A stretch of DNA of 64,000 nt from Methylotenera oryzisoli (GTDB lineage Bacteria > Pseudomonadota > Gammaproteobacteria > Burkholderiales > Methylophilaceae): NCBI RefSeq assembly GCF_004661485.1, contig NZ_PQVH01000010.1, positions 1 through 64,000 on the forward strand, in the 5' to 3' direction. The notes beneath the pieces were generated by a model that did not search any database, was not told the DNA's origin, and worked only from the letters and a program-made list of their open reading frames with translations. Positions 49,209 through 58,272 of this stretch are shown here, one piece after another. Made by a program: the position numbers and the translations under genes. Position 1 is the stretch's first letter, and each line of letters starts with the position of its first letter.

Positions 49209-52200
49209 GTGTCTTTAATCAAACCTAGATTAATCAATATCAGTATTTTGCTATTGAGCCTACTGACAGGCACAGCACACAGCGCAACATTACTCGGCAT
49301 TGTATCCGACAGAACTGCGCCCGCCACCGCTGAAGCTGCAAAGAACACGCTGGCCCAACGCCCGGGTGACAAGATTACATTACGCTCGCAATCACAATTG
49401 ATGGCGGCAGACAGCCGTACATTAAAACGCTGGTTACAAGAAGCAGATGCCGTGTTTGCCGTAGCGCAATACGCAGAATCATCGGCACAACTACAGCGAG
49501 CACTTGATGCGCTAAAATCCGACCCGGCCAAAATGCAGCCGGCTACTTTTATCGCATTTAATGGCGATAGCGCACTATCACTCAGAAGCCGCTTCAACAA
49601 AAGTGAGGTCAGTGACTTTTCTGAAGCAAAAGCACTAACACAAACACAGGAAAAAACGCCAGATGCACTGTTGGCGTCCGCACAAAAACACGCTGCTGCG
49701 GCAAAGTGGTTGGCACTAAGCGACGTTTGGCAAGCGGGCGGTCAGGAAAACTTGGCCGCATTTATGACTTACCTGCTCAACTCACAATCTGCTAAAAATA
49801 ATGCGATTTTGCCTACAGCCAAACCCATGCCGCCGATTCGCTTACGCGTGAACGGTAAAGAGCTAGCAACCGATCAAGTAACTTTCCCATCGCAACCCAA
49901 GCAAAACAGCAAGACTACATTAGCGGTGCTGGATTTAAGCACCAGTGACCCTCAGGTTGCAGATGCGATTTGTGCACAAACCCAACAACAAGGCATCAAT
50001 TGCGTTACGGTAATGGCCAAGTGGGGTGATGCGTCCAAGCAAGCTATAGAAAAACTACCAGCCATGCTGGCCCCAACGAAATTAACTGGCTTAGTAGTAT
50101 TACAAGACTTTGTGGTGGGTGCCGCAGAAGGGCGAGAGTCTGTCACCACGCTAATCAAAAAGTTAGACGTGCCTGTGTTTAAGGCGATCAGACTCACTGA
50201 TCGTAGCGCGACTGCCTGGCAGCTATCTGAAGATGGCTTACCTACTAACTCTATTCAATACCGCGTCGCCATGCCTGAAGTGCAAGGCAGCAGCCAGCCC
50301 ATGGTGGTTGCCGCAACGGGCGCGCCAAGTATTGATAAGCTCACGGGTGTAGAGCTACGCCTGCCGGAGCTGTTAACCACAGAAATCAAATCGTTGGTAA
50401 GCCGAGTGATGAACTGGCAAACCTTGCAACACAAAGCGAATGCAGAAAAGCGCGTCGCGATTATTTACTATAACCATCCACCCGGGCGCCACAACATTGG
50501 CGCGGACAATTTGGATGTGCCGCAATCGTTATTTGATATTTTGCACAGCATGAAAGCGGCTGGCTATCAAACTGGCGAACTACCTGCCACACACGAGGCA
50601 TTGCTGGATTTAATGCAGGATAAAGGCGTGAACCTGCCTGAAAACAACGAAGAACTGACCACGATGTTGCCTAAGGTAGCCAGTATGGACAACGCTAGTT
50701 ATACGCAGTGGTTTAACACGTTGCCAGCCGTAGTAAAAGGTGAAATGGTGCAAGGGCCGTTAGGTCGCCTGCACGCTGAGCTTGTGGCGGCACAATCAGC
50801 TGGCGAACTAGCAATTGCAAATAGCCGCTTGGCGAAGTCTATGCGCGAGCTGCGCCATTTGGTGGAAGGTGTTGACCACCCGCAGCGCACTGAAGCCATT
50901 AAATTACTGACTGAACTCAATGACGGTTACGAGGTTTGCTTAAGCCAGCATAGCTCCTGTGAGGTCATGGATGCATTAAAAACACGCATTGCCAATTTAA
51001 ATATTGAAGGCTTGCGCGGCTGGGGACCAACGCCAGGCAAGGTCATGGTCGTTAACAAAAAAATGATGTTCCCGGGCATACAGTTTGGCAATGTGTTTGT
51101 CGGGCCGCAGCCGCCGCGTGGCTGGGAAGTGGATGAAGAATTGTTGCATGCCAACACCACCATCCCGCCACCGCACCAATACTTAGGTTTTTACCACTGG
51201 CTTAAAGATAATTTCAAAGCGGATGTACTCGTGCATTTGGGCCGACACTCAACTTACGAGTTTTTACCGGGCAAAGCTGTGGGCTTATCGGCAGAGGATT
51301 ACTCTCGTATTATCGCTGGCGACCTGCCCGGGCTCTACCCGTACATCGTGGATGGCGTAGGGGAAGGTACGCAGGCCAAACGGCGCGCACTTGCGGTGAT
51401 GATCGACCATTTAACACCGCCACTAACCGCCACACCACTGTATGACCGCCTGCTCACGCTACGCCAAGTGGTTGAGAGTTACGAGTCTTCAAGCTCGGAC
51501 ACCATGCGCATTGCCTCTGCCAAAGAAATGCGTCGATTGGTAGAAATACTGGAGTTGCGCGCAGAGTTGGAGTCCAGCATGGCGGATGTACTAAAAGTGC
51601 GCGGCATTAATTTTGAGCAAGCAGATGACGATTTATTAGCGCATGAAGTCGGTCACTACCTGACCAAACTGCAAGAAAAATTCATGCCGCACGGCCTACA
51701 TGTATTTGGCCGTTCGTGGTCCGATGCCTCATTGCAACTGATGTTAGATTCTATGGCGCAAAATAAGCCTGACAATATTAGCGCTCAGATACGCGATAAT
51801 TTAATTGCCTCTCCTAAACTGGAAATGCAAGCACTGCTCAATGGTTTAGGCGGTGGTTTTATTGAGCCGGGCAAAGGTAATGACCCACTACGCTCGCCAG
51901 AATCGCTACCGACAGGGCGTAACTTTCATGCGCTTGATGGCGATGTGTTACCTACCCCACTAGGCTTTCAGCTAGGCTATAACATGGCGGCTAACGTGCG
52001 TAACCGTGACGACATTACCAAAAGTGAAGGCGTCATTTTATGGGCATCGGATGCCGTGCGTGATGAAGGCGTGATGGTGAGTTTTATTTTATCGCTGATG
52101 GGCATTACGCCAGAATGGAACTCGCGTGGCATTGTGCAAAAAATGCAGCTAGTACAGGCTCCCGATTCAGCCACCAAACGCTACGACGTTATCGTCACCA

Positions 52201-53597
52201 CTTCCGGCCTGTTCCGTGACCTGTACCCTAACCTGATGCAATGGATTGATATCGGCGGCAGAATGGCGCTGGCCGCATCGGCAAAGAGCATTCTACAAAG
52301 CAACCCAGATTTAGCTACCGCTCTGGACTCAGCCTTAAAACCGCTTGCGCACCTTAGCCGTGGCAATGAACCTATGGCGACCAACGGCGTGGCCATGCAT
52401 TGGGTCAAACGCACGCAAGCATTGTTAGCGCAAGGTATGCCAGCCGAGCAAGCCGGACGCGAAGCGGCATGGCGTATCTTCGGGGATGCACCTGGTGCAT
52501 ATGGCGCAGGCGTAAACACCTTAGCTGAGCGCTCTGGCGCTTGGCAAACCCGTAACGAAATCGGCCGCGCTTATTTGCAGCGCATGGGCCATGCCTACGG
52601 TGTAGATGCACAGGGCGAACCAGCGCACGAGGCGTTTGATACCTCATTACACAATATTGGAACCACCTACCACGGCCGCGCTTCTAATTTATACGGCTTG
52701 ATGGATAACAACGACGCTTTTGATTACTTAGGCGGTCTGTCACTCGCCATCGAAACCATTACTGGCAACAAACCACAAGCGCGTATTCTGAACCATGCAG
52801 ACCATAAAGGCTTCACGGATGAACCGCTTGAGTCTGCATTACTCATGGAACTGCGCGGGCGTTATTTGAACCCTTCATGGATCAAGCCACTGATGAGCCA
52901 CGGCTATGCCGGCGCGCGCACTATGAACCAAGCTTTTATGGAAAACCTATGGGGCTGGCAAGTGACACGCCCGGATATTATTAAAGACTGGGCATGGAAC
53001 GAAGTGAAACGTGTTTATATTGATGACGACTTAAAACTGGGTCTGAATCAATTTTTAGAGCAAGGTCACAACGCCCAAGTCAAAGCGAGCATGGTCGCAC
53101 TCATGCTGGTAGCGGCACAAAAAGGTTTCTGGAAGCCAGATACGGCTAGCGCACAGCAGCTATCTCAAACGCTGACTAGACTGGTCATCAAAAACGGCTT
53201 GCCTGGCAGCGGCCATACCGCGCCTAACCACCCCATGTGGAAATGGATAGCGCAACATTTGAATGCAGAGGATAAAGCAGGCCTTGCCCGTGCGCTTGCC
53301 AAGGCGCGTGGCTACGACAAGCCGCAATCCATTACTGAAGCTTCACCAAATTCCACACAAGTCACGCCGCGCGATGATGTACCAAAAGTAGTGCAAAACA
53401 AAGCAAGCAGCAAAGCCAATGCGCCACAACCTCAAGGCAACGAGGCCAAAACCAAACCAGAAACACCTATCAACAAAGTAGCGCGCGCTTATGAACTCAC
53501 TGTCGAGACAGTTAAAGACAATCTCGCATGGATACTGTTACTCCTGCCTATTTTTGCGCTAGGGCTCTGGTTCGGCACACGTAAACCTACTGCATAA
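49209..53597 (+). CDS. CobN-like chelatase subunit, secreted and membrane-anchored
   Basis: 1462 residues, longer than typical CobN (about 1,250-1,300). It has an N-terminal signal peptide (about 1-25, ending AHSA) and a C-terminal membrane helix (about 1437-1456) with a short basic end, so the body should be periplasmic. CobN/ChlH/BchH-family motifs: NHPPGRHNIGADNLDVP (about 420-437), WGPTPGKVMV, HLGRHSTYEFLPGKAVGLS. The usual HGTLEW is HSTYEF here. Residues about 1385-1425 form a polar linker before the anchor. It has no CobS/CobT partners nearby and is followed by ExbB-like and DUF2149 genes, like HmuS of Bacteroidetes haem loci. GTG start at 49209. True cobaltochelatase activity is doubtful. 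Confidence 0.88.
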   Translation: MSLIKPRLINISILLLSLLTGTAHSATLLGIVSDRTAPATAEAAKNTLAQRPGDKITLRSQSQLMAADSRTLKRWLQEADAVFAVAQYAESSAQLQRALDALKSDPAKMQPATFIAFNGDSALSLRSRFNKSEVSDFSEAKALTQTQEKTPDALLASAQKHAAAAKWLALSDVWQAGGQENLAAFMTYLLNSQSAKNNAILPTAKPMPPIRLRVNGKELATDQVTFPSQPKQNSKTTLAVLDLSTSDPQVADAICAQTQQQGINCVTVMAKWGDASKQAIEKLPAMLAPTKLTGLVVLQDFVVGAAEGRESVTTLIKKLDVPVFKAIRLTDRSATAWQLSEDGLPTNSIQYRVAMPEVQGSSQPMVVAATGAPSIDKLTGVELRLPELLTTEIKSLVSRVMNWQTLQHKANAEKRVAIIYYNHPPGRHNIGADNLDVPQSLFDILHSMKAAGYQTGELPATHEALLDLMQDKGVNLPENNEELTTMLPKVASMDNASYTQWFNTLPAVVKGEMVQGPLGRLHAELVAAQSAGELAIANSRLAKSMRELRHLVEGVDHPQRTEAIKLLTELNDGYEVCLSQHSSCEVMDALKTRIANLNIEGLRGWGPTPGKVMVVNKKMMFPGIQFGNVFVGPQPPRGWEVDEELLHANTTIPPPHQYLGFYHWLKDNFKADVLVHLGRHSTYEFLPGKAVGLSAEDYSRIIAGDLPGLYPYIVDGVGEGTQAKRRALAVMIDHLTPPLTATPLYDRLLTLRQVVESYESSSSDTMRIASAKEMRRLVEILELRAELESSMADVLKVRGINFEQADDDLLAHEVGHYLTKLQEKFMPHGLHVFGRSWSDASLQLMLDSMAQNKPDNISAQIRDNLIASPKLEMQALLNGLGGGFIEPGKGNDPLRSPESLPTGRNFHALDGDVLPTPLGFQLGYNMAANVRNRDDITKSEGVILWASDAVRDEGVMVSFILSLMGITPEWNSRGIVQKMQLVQAPDSATKRYDVIVTTSGLFRDLYPNLMQWIDIGGRMALAASAKSILQSNPDLATALDSALKPLAHLSRGNEPMATNGVAMHWVKRTQALLAQGMPAEQAGREAAWRIFGDAPGAYGAGVNTLAERSGAWQTRNEIGRAYLQRMGHAYGVDAQGEPAHEAFDTSLHNIGTTYHGRASNLYGLMDNNDAFDYLGGLSLAIETITGNKPQARILNHADHKGFTDEPLESALLMELRGRYLNPSWIKPLMSHGYAGARTMNQAFMENLWGWQVTRPDIIKDWAWNEVKRVYIDDDLKLGLNQFLEQGHNAQVKASMVALMLVAAQKGFWKPDTASAQQLSQTLTRLVIKNGLPGSGHTAPNHPMWKWIAQHLNAEDKAGLARALAKARGYDKPQSITEASPNSTQVTPRDDVPKVVQNKASSKANAPQPQGNEAKTKPETPINKVARAYELTVETVKDNLAWILLLLPIFALGLWFGTRKPTA

Positions 53598-53630
53598 AAA
53601 CCGTCAAGATTACTATGGAAAATCAATCAT

Positions 53631-54068
53631 ATGTCTATTAACTTAAATGCGTTACATAGCGCCATTACCTGGCTGTTAGAGCCGGTGATTATCGTCTTAG
53701 TTGCAGCTGTGGTGATTGCCGTACTAGAAGCCGGCTTAGCGATTGGCGAGCGTTTATTTGGGCTAAAGCAACTACGTAACGCTGGCGAGCAAGCAGTGCT
53801 AAGAGTGGCACGCAAACGCTTGGAGCGCGCAGACTTTTTAGCGCGCATACCTCCGATGCTTGGCTTAATGGCGACCATTATCCCGTTAGGGCCAGGGCTA
53901 GCGGCATTAGGTCAAGGCAACCCGTCTTTACTTGCGCAAGCGGTCACCACGGCATTTGATGCCACGGTATTGGGTTTGCTGGCTGGCATTATTGGTTTAG
54001 TGATAGGTAAGTGCCGCCGCCGCTGGTATGAGGATGTATTAGTGTCACTTGAAACAGAATCACAATAA
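53631..54068 (+). CDS. MotA/TolQ/ExbB-family proton channel protein (HmuT-like)
   Basis: 145 residues, much shorter than ExbB or TolQ. Three membrane helices: about 12-34, 76-95 and 112-133. The family core ARIPPMLGLMATIIPLGPGL and the AVTTAFDATVLGLLAGIIG segment match the ExbB/TolQ helices lining the proton path. It lies between the CobN-like gene and the DUF2149 gene, with 33 and 32 bp gaps. It probably forms the stator ring of a small ion-driven complex with the DUF2149 protein (inference). Confidence 0.87.
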   Translation: MSINLNALHSAITWLLEPVIIVLVAAVVIAVLEAGLAIGERLFGLKQLRNAGEQAVLRVARKRLERADFLARIPPMLGLMATIIPLGPGLAALGQGNPSLLAQAVTTAFDATVLGLLAGIIGLVIGKCRRRWYEDVLVSLETESQ

Positions 54069-54100
54069 GCTACTCAGACGATTTCAGCCCCAACAAAATC

Positions 54101-54433
54101 ATGCAAAAAAAGCGTAGCTTAGAGAGTCGTTTAAACGGTCGTTTTAATCACGAAGACGAAGATCCACGTGCCAGCCTAGTTAACTTAGTGGACGTGATGC
54201 TGGTATTCGCCTGTGGCTTACTGGCAGCACTCAGTGCCGGCCAGCAATCCAGCCTCACCCGCCCGCAGGAAGTCAATAAAGGGCGTGAAATTGAAGCGCC
54301 AGCCACCGGCGAGCAAAGTGCCGGCAATGGCTATGATGCCATCGGACAAGTATATCGCGACCCGAAAACGGGCAAGTTGTTTTTGATTGAATCCACAGCT
54401 GAGGCTGGTAAAGGATTAAAAGGTAAGCCCTGA
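54101..54433 (+). CDS. DUF2149 protein, ExbD-like single-helix partner
   Basis: 110 residues with a single membrane helix (about 28-46). Its core NLVDVMLVFACGLL resembles the ExbD/TolR sequence around the essential proton-binding Asp; the equivalent is Asp31. A periplasmic tail of about 60 residues follows, containing GQVYRDPKTGKLFLIE. The family occurs next to CobN-like and ExbB-like genes, including HmuU of haem loci. Its stop overlaps the bluB start (TGATG). Confidence 0.85.
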   Translation: MQKKRSLESRLNGRFNHEDEDPRASLVNLVDVMLVFACGLLAALSAGQQSSLTRPQEVNKGREIEAPATGEQSAGNGYDAIGQVYRDPKTGKLFLIESTAEAGKGLKGKP

Positions 54434-55098
54434 TGCAAGATTTTAGTTACCCAGACCATGAGAAAGAGGCGATTTATCGCGTCATCGCAGAGCGCCGCGA
54501 TATGCGCCACTTTCTACCGACACCAGTTGCCCCAGAAGTACTCGCCAAAATTCTGCATGCAGCACACCATGCACCCAGCGTAGGCTTAATGCAGCCGTGG
54601 CGTTTTATTCGGATTACGGATATCAATACACGCCGTCAAATTCACCAATTGGTCGATAAAGAACGGGTTCAGACTGCGCAAGCGATTGGTGAGCATGAAA
54701 ACTCGGCACGTATGGCGGAGTTTCTACGTTTGAAGGTAGAGGGAATATTAGAGTGCGGCGAGCTTATCGTGGTGACGCTATGCGACAAACGTGAGGAACA
54801 TATCTTTGGCCGTAGAACCTTGCCGGAGATGGATATTGCCTCCGTCAGCTGTGCGATACAGAACATGTGGCTAGCCTCGCGTGCTGAGGGTTTGGGCATG
54901 GGCTGGGTTTCTATTTTCGACCCTGTAGAGTTAGGTACATTACTCAATATGCCAACGGGGGCTAAGCCAGTGGCCATTTTATGCCTAGGCCATGTCAATT
55001 CTTTTTACAAAGAACCGATGCTGATAGAAACCGGCTGGAAACAGGCCAAGCCACTTGCGGATATGGTGATGGAAAATCAGTGGAAAAGTACAGAATGA
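54433..55098 (+). CDS. bluB: 5,6-Dimethylbenzimidazole synthase BluB
   Basis: 221-residue nitroreductase-fold flavoprotein. It carries the BluB N-terminus (AERRDMRHFLPTPV), HHAPSVGLMQPWRF and the GMGWVSIFDP segment. It cuts FMNH2 with oxygen to yield DMB, the lower ligand of cobalamin, so the cell can make true cobalamin aerobically. Starts on the overlap with DUF2149. Confidence 0.95.
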   Translation: MQDFSYPDHEKEAIYRVIAERRDMRHFLPTPVAPEVLAKILHAAHHAPSVGLMQPWRFIRITDINTRRQIHQLVDKERVQTAQAIGEHENSARMAEFLRLKVEGILECGELIVVTLCDKREEHIFGRRTLPEMDIASVSCAIQNMWLASRAEGLGMGWVSIFDPVELGTLLNMPTGAKPVAILCLGHVNSFYKEPMLIETGWKQAKPLADMVMENQWKSTE

Positions 55099-55901
55099 AA
55101 TATCCGCAACGGATTGTATGCCTCACCACCGAGCCTACTGAAGTACTGTACCTGCTGGGTGAACAGGCGCGTATTGTTGGCATCTCCGGCTTTACCACCC
55201 GCCCCGCCATTGCACGTAAAGAAAAGCCAAAAATCGCTGCATTTACCAGCGCTAAGATTGATAAAATATTGGCGCTCAAGCCGGACTTAGTGATTGGCTT
55301 CTCCAACCTGCAGGCCGATATTGCAGCATCTCTGATTCGCGCTGGGGTAGAAGTGCATATCTTTAACCAGCGCTCGATTGCACAAATGCTGAACATGATT
55401 GCCACTGTAGGCAGCTTGGTTGGCGCCTCGGAGAAAGCGTTTAAACTAATTGCTGAGCTTGAAAATACCATACAGCTGGCAAAGGATACAGCCTCTCAAT
55501 TACCAGCAAAACCAGTGGTCTATTTTGAAGAGTGGAACGACCCCATGATTTGCAGTATCAAATGGGCTGCTGAGCTGATTGAAATCGCAGGCGGTAAGGA
55601 TTGCTTTCCGGAGCTATCGCAGTTTCACAGTGCAAAAGACAGAACCGTGCAAGCCAGCCAAGTGATAGAGCGCCAGCCTGACATCATCATCGGCTCATGG
55701 TGCGGCAAAAAGTTTCAGCCTGAACAGGTCATCGCTAGAGAAGGATGGGATACCATTCCTGCCGTTAAAAATGGCTTGGTCTTTGAAATTAAATCGGCGG
55801 ATATTTTGCAGCCGGGGCCATCACTGATTACCCACGGCTTGCAACAAGTACAGGCCATTATCCAGCAATGGGCTTTGGCACACAGCAACAATAGGAACTA
55901 A
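55095..55901 (+). CDS. BtuF-like cobalamin-binding protein without signal peptide
   Basis: 268 residues from the ATG at 55095, which overlaps the bluB stop (ATGA). The fold is a BtuF/FhuD type periplasmic-binding protein (IVCLTTEPTEVLYLLG, DLVIGFSNLQADIAASL, VYFEEWNDPM). The protein begins right at the first beta strand, so no export signal is present. Reading further upstream in this frame gives no signal peptide either. No BtuC or BtuD genes are nearby. It may act in the cytoplasm or be exported another way. Confidence 0.82.
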   Translation: MKYPQRIVCLTTEPTEVLYLLGEQARIVGISGFTTRPAIARKEKPKIAAFTSAKIDKILALKPDLVIGFSNLQADIAASLIRAGVEVHIFNQRSIAQMLNMIATVGSLVGASEKAFKLIAELENTIQLAKDTASQLPAKPVVYFEEWNDPMICSIKWAAELIEIAGGKDCFPELSQFHSAKDRTVQASQVIERQPDIIIGSWCGKKFQPEQVIAREGWDTIPAVKNGLVFEIKSADILQPGPSLITHGLQQVQAIIQQWALAHSNNRN

Positions 55902-55902
55902 C

Positions 55903-56430
55903 ATGGCTACACACCTTATTTTAGGCGGCGCACGCTCCGGCAAAAGCGCCTTTGCAGAAAAACTGGCTTTGGCATCTGGTCAGCCGGTCACTTATATTGC
56001 CACGGCACAAGTGTACGATACCGAATTTGGCGCACGCGTTGACCAACACAAAACACGTCGTCCTGCGCATTGGACAACGGTAGAGCAGTCTTTTAACCTA
56101 GCTGAAGCGCTGCAAACCCATGCCAAAGCAGACAGCTGTATTATTGTAGATTGCCTCACGCTATGGCTGGCGCAATGCATATGCCCAGACTGTGACCGCC
56201 CAGAAAATTTAGAATGGCAGCATGAGCGCAGCCGCTTATTAGAAGTTTTACCCAAACTGGAAGGCACAATATTGCTGGTTAGCAATGAGGTGGGCATGGG
56301 CATTGTGCCCTTAGGTGAAATTAACCGTCAGTTTCAGGATGAACAAGGCCGCCTCAACCAAGCAGTGGCCCAGTGTGTTAATAAGGTGAGCTTTATTGCA
56401 GCAGGCTTGCCTCTTACTCTTAAAGGGTAA
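55903..56430 (+). CDS. cobU: Adenosylcobinamide kinase / adenosylcobinamide-phosphate guanylyltransferase
   Basis: 175 residues. P-loop GGARSGKSAFAEKLA, then HKTRRPAHWTTVE with the GMP-accepting His region, DCLTLWL and SNEVGMGIVP are all typical. Activates adenosylcobinamide to the GDP form for nucleotide-loop assembly. A cysteine cluster CICPDC follows DCLTLWLAQ, where most family members have other residues. Confidence 0.95.
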   Translation: MATHLILGGARSGKSAFAEKLALASGQPVTYIATAQVYDTEFGARVDQHKTRRPAHWTTVEQSFNLAEALQTHAKADSCIIVDCLTLWLAQCICPDCDRPENLEWQHERSRLLEVLPKLEGTILLVSNEVGMGIVPLGEINRQFQDEQGRLNQAVAQCVNKVSFIAAGLPLTLKG

Positions 56431-56447
56431 CTATTTAAAGGATAAAT

Positions 56448-56660
56448 ATGGAAACAACGACTTTTGAACTACAAGGTGAATTTATCGAACTTTGTAACCT
56501 ATTAAAACTTGCAGGCATTGCCAATAGCGGCGGCCAAGGCAAAGTGATGGTGAGTGATGGCATCGTACAAGTGGATGGCAATATTGAAACCAGACGCACT
56601 GCAAAAATACGCTCAGGCCAAGTGGTAGAGTGCTTAGGGCAAACGGTAAAAGTGCTGTAA
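56448..56660 (+). CDS. S4-domain RNA-binding protein (YbcJ family)
   Basis: 70 residues comprising one S4 domain (ELCNLLKLAGIANSGGQGK, VQVDGNIETRR). AAAGGA precedes the ATG. YbcJ-type proteins bind RNA; their role is unclear. Last gene of the riboswitch-1 run, 17 bp after cobU; its place here may be incidental. Confidence 0.88.
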   Translation: METTTFELQGEFIELCNLLKLAGIANSGGQGKVMVSDGIVQVDGNIETRRTAKIRSGQVVECLGQTVKVL

Positions 56661-56679
56661 GCGCTATTTGAAATAGCGC
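56661..56679. terminator. Short hairpin at the end of the cob operon
   Basis: GCGCTATT/AATAGCGC with a 3-nt loop directly after the S4 gene stop. No T-run, so weak as a rho-independent terminator. It lies between convergent genes. Confidence 0.4.
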
Positions 56680-56738
56680 GAACTATAAGTAGAGCGTTAT
56701 AAGGTCACTTACTATTTACTGCCTATTATCAGCGTGAG

Positions 56739-58235
56739 CTATGACCACTTTCTGCGCACTCTGCGCCAGCCTAGCACGATACCGGCCACGGTGAGTAGCA
56801 CGCCACCTGCCGACAGGATGAAAATGGTGATTCTACGCGCCAGCAATCTGTCACCCAATGGCGGAATGTCCATCCGATGCAAGCCATTAAATAGCCAGCG
56901 ATACACGCGGCTATTACTATCTTGTGATGCCAGTATTTTAGTAGTACGTGCATCAACGTAATAAGTGGTGTTTAAGGCATCTGCAAACGCAATACGTAAC
57001 ACCTTAGGTGTTATTTGTGCATCCTGATTAAAATATAAATCACCGTTGCTAAGCCAGTGTGCAGAAGCCACCGCCCCATAGGCGCCAAGTTTACTCGCCT
57101 GCGCTTGCAATACGGCAGCGGAGAATGATGTAACGGGTACACCTGACTGGGGATCAATCAGCGACTCCTGCTGTTCATTTCTGGTCAATAGATAAGAGTG
57201 GCCGGCAAATCTCAGCCATTCAATTTCCTTAATACCAGTAAGTGAACGATTGGCTGTGGATGAAACTAATGGCAGCTTCATGTCCTGCACGGTCAGTTTG
57301 GCACCTGCCCAGCGCGCGGACTCTTCAGCACTCAATGACCGATCTGAAAACCAGCCGAATGGTGTTAAAGAAAGCCAACCGCTCAATAGCCATGTCATAC
57401 AGAAAACACCCGCATTTAAGCCGACAATATGATGCCAGCGCGCCCAGCCACGGTAGGGCGTAACCCGGTCATGGCTATAGCGTCGATTAAAACGTATACG
57501 CTGTATGCCCAGCCATAACCCCAAGCTTGTCAGTACTACCCCGGCAAAGGCTAACCACAACACAATCTGCCGCCAAATCTCTCGCTCCATGCGTAAGGGA
57601 GTAAAGTAAATCCAGTGAATCACTGAACCTAGCCAACTCCACGCTCGCTCAGTGCCCTTTGTATCCAGCACCACCTCACCGGTATGGCTAGCAACATAAA
57701 GCTCACTCGCCTCAGCATCATCCAGCGCAACACGGTATAAGGGTCGGTGCTCATTCAAGCTAGAAGAAATAGACCATTGGTCATGATTAATCAATGTAAC
57801 TGCCATTGCTTTTGCATTGCCTTGGAATTGCTCTGCAATTCTCGTAGCCTCTGCTTTTGCAGTTTCATTGGATTTATCTTTAATAGGTTTGTCTTGAACA
57901 GACTTAACCTGTATGTGCTCATTTGGACTAGCATCCGCCCACACCGAGAGCCACAGCCCATTTTGCAAGAAATAGTAAGCAGGCCTATGCTCCCGCATGG
58001 CTAACCTGACGCGTTCCGGCTCACCTTGCTTGCCCGTTAACGCCCATGCCTGCGCCACATCAAGCTTTACCTGTTGCAGTGCTAAATCATCCAAATGGCT
58101 TAACCGCTCGGCCGAGGTAAGCTGCGGATAAGCTACAAACAACATCACGAGGCCAGATAAGAACCAAAGCAATATAAACAGCCCCAGCCCAATACCTAGC
58201 CAACGATGCGTCAGATGTAAGTAACGCAGCTTCAC
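56739..58235 (-). CDS. PepSY-associated transmembrane protein
   Basis: 498 residues. Membrane helices at about 13-35, 220-242, 268-290 and 462-484, with two periplasmic regions containing PepSY-like repeats. N-terminus RYLHLTHRWLGIGLGL and the later RWHHIVGLNAGVF are the PepSY-TM signature with conserved histidines that could bind haem. Family members often pair with TonB receptors; some act as siderophore reductases (FoxB type). GTG start; 37 bp after the receptor stop, so it is cotranscribed and under riboswitch 2. Confidence 0.85.
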   Translation of the reverse strand: MKLRYLHLTHRWLGIGLGLFILLWFLSGLVMLFVAYPQLTSAERLSHLDDLALQQVKLDVAQAWALTGKQGEPERVRLAMREHRPAYYFLQNGLWLSVWADASPNEHIQVKSVQDKPIKDKSNETAKAEATRIAEQFQGNAKAMAVTLINHDQWSISSSLNEHRPLYRVALDDAEASELYVASHTGEVVLDTKGTERAWSWLGSVIHWIYFTPLRMEREIWRQIVLWLAFAGVVLTSLGLWLGIQRIRFNRRYSHDRVTPYRGWARWHHIVGLNAGVFCMTWLLSGWLSLTPFGWFSDRSLSAEESARWAGAKLTVQDMKLPLVSSTANRSLTGIKEIEWLRFAGHSYLLTRNEQQESLIDPQSGVPVTSFSAAVLQAQASKLGAYGAVASAHWLSNGDLYFNQDAQITPKVLRIAFADALNTTYYVDARTTKILASQDSNSRVYRWLFNGLHRMDIPPLGDRLLARRITIFILSAGGVLLTVAGIVLGWRRVRRKWS

Positions 58236-58272
58236 ATCACAACTTTATGGTTAATCATCATAAACCTAGTAC

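Noticed and set aside
49209-53597. Calling the large protein a standard CobN cobaltochelatase subunit
   Set aside because: The signal peptide, C-terminal anchor, altered HSTYEF motif and missing CobS/CobT partners argue against the cytosolic enzyme.
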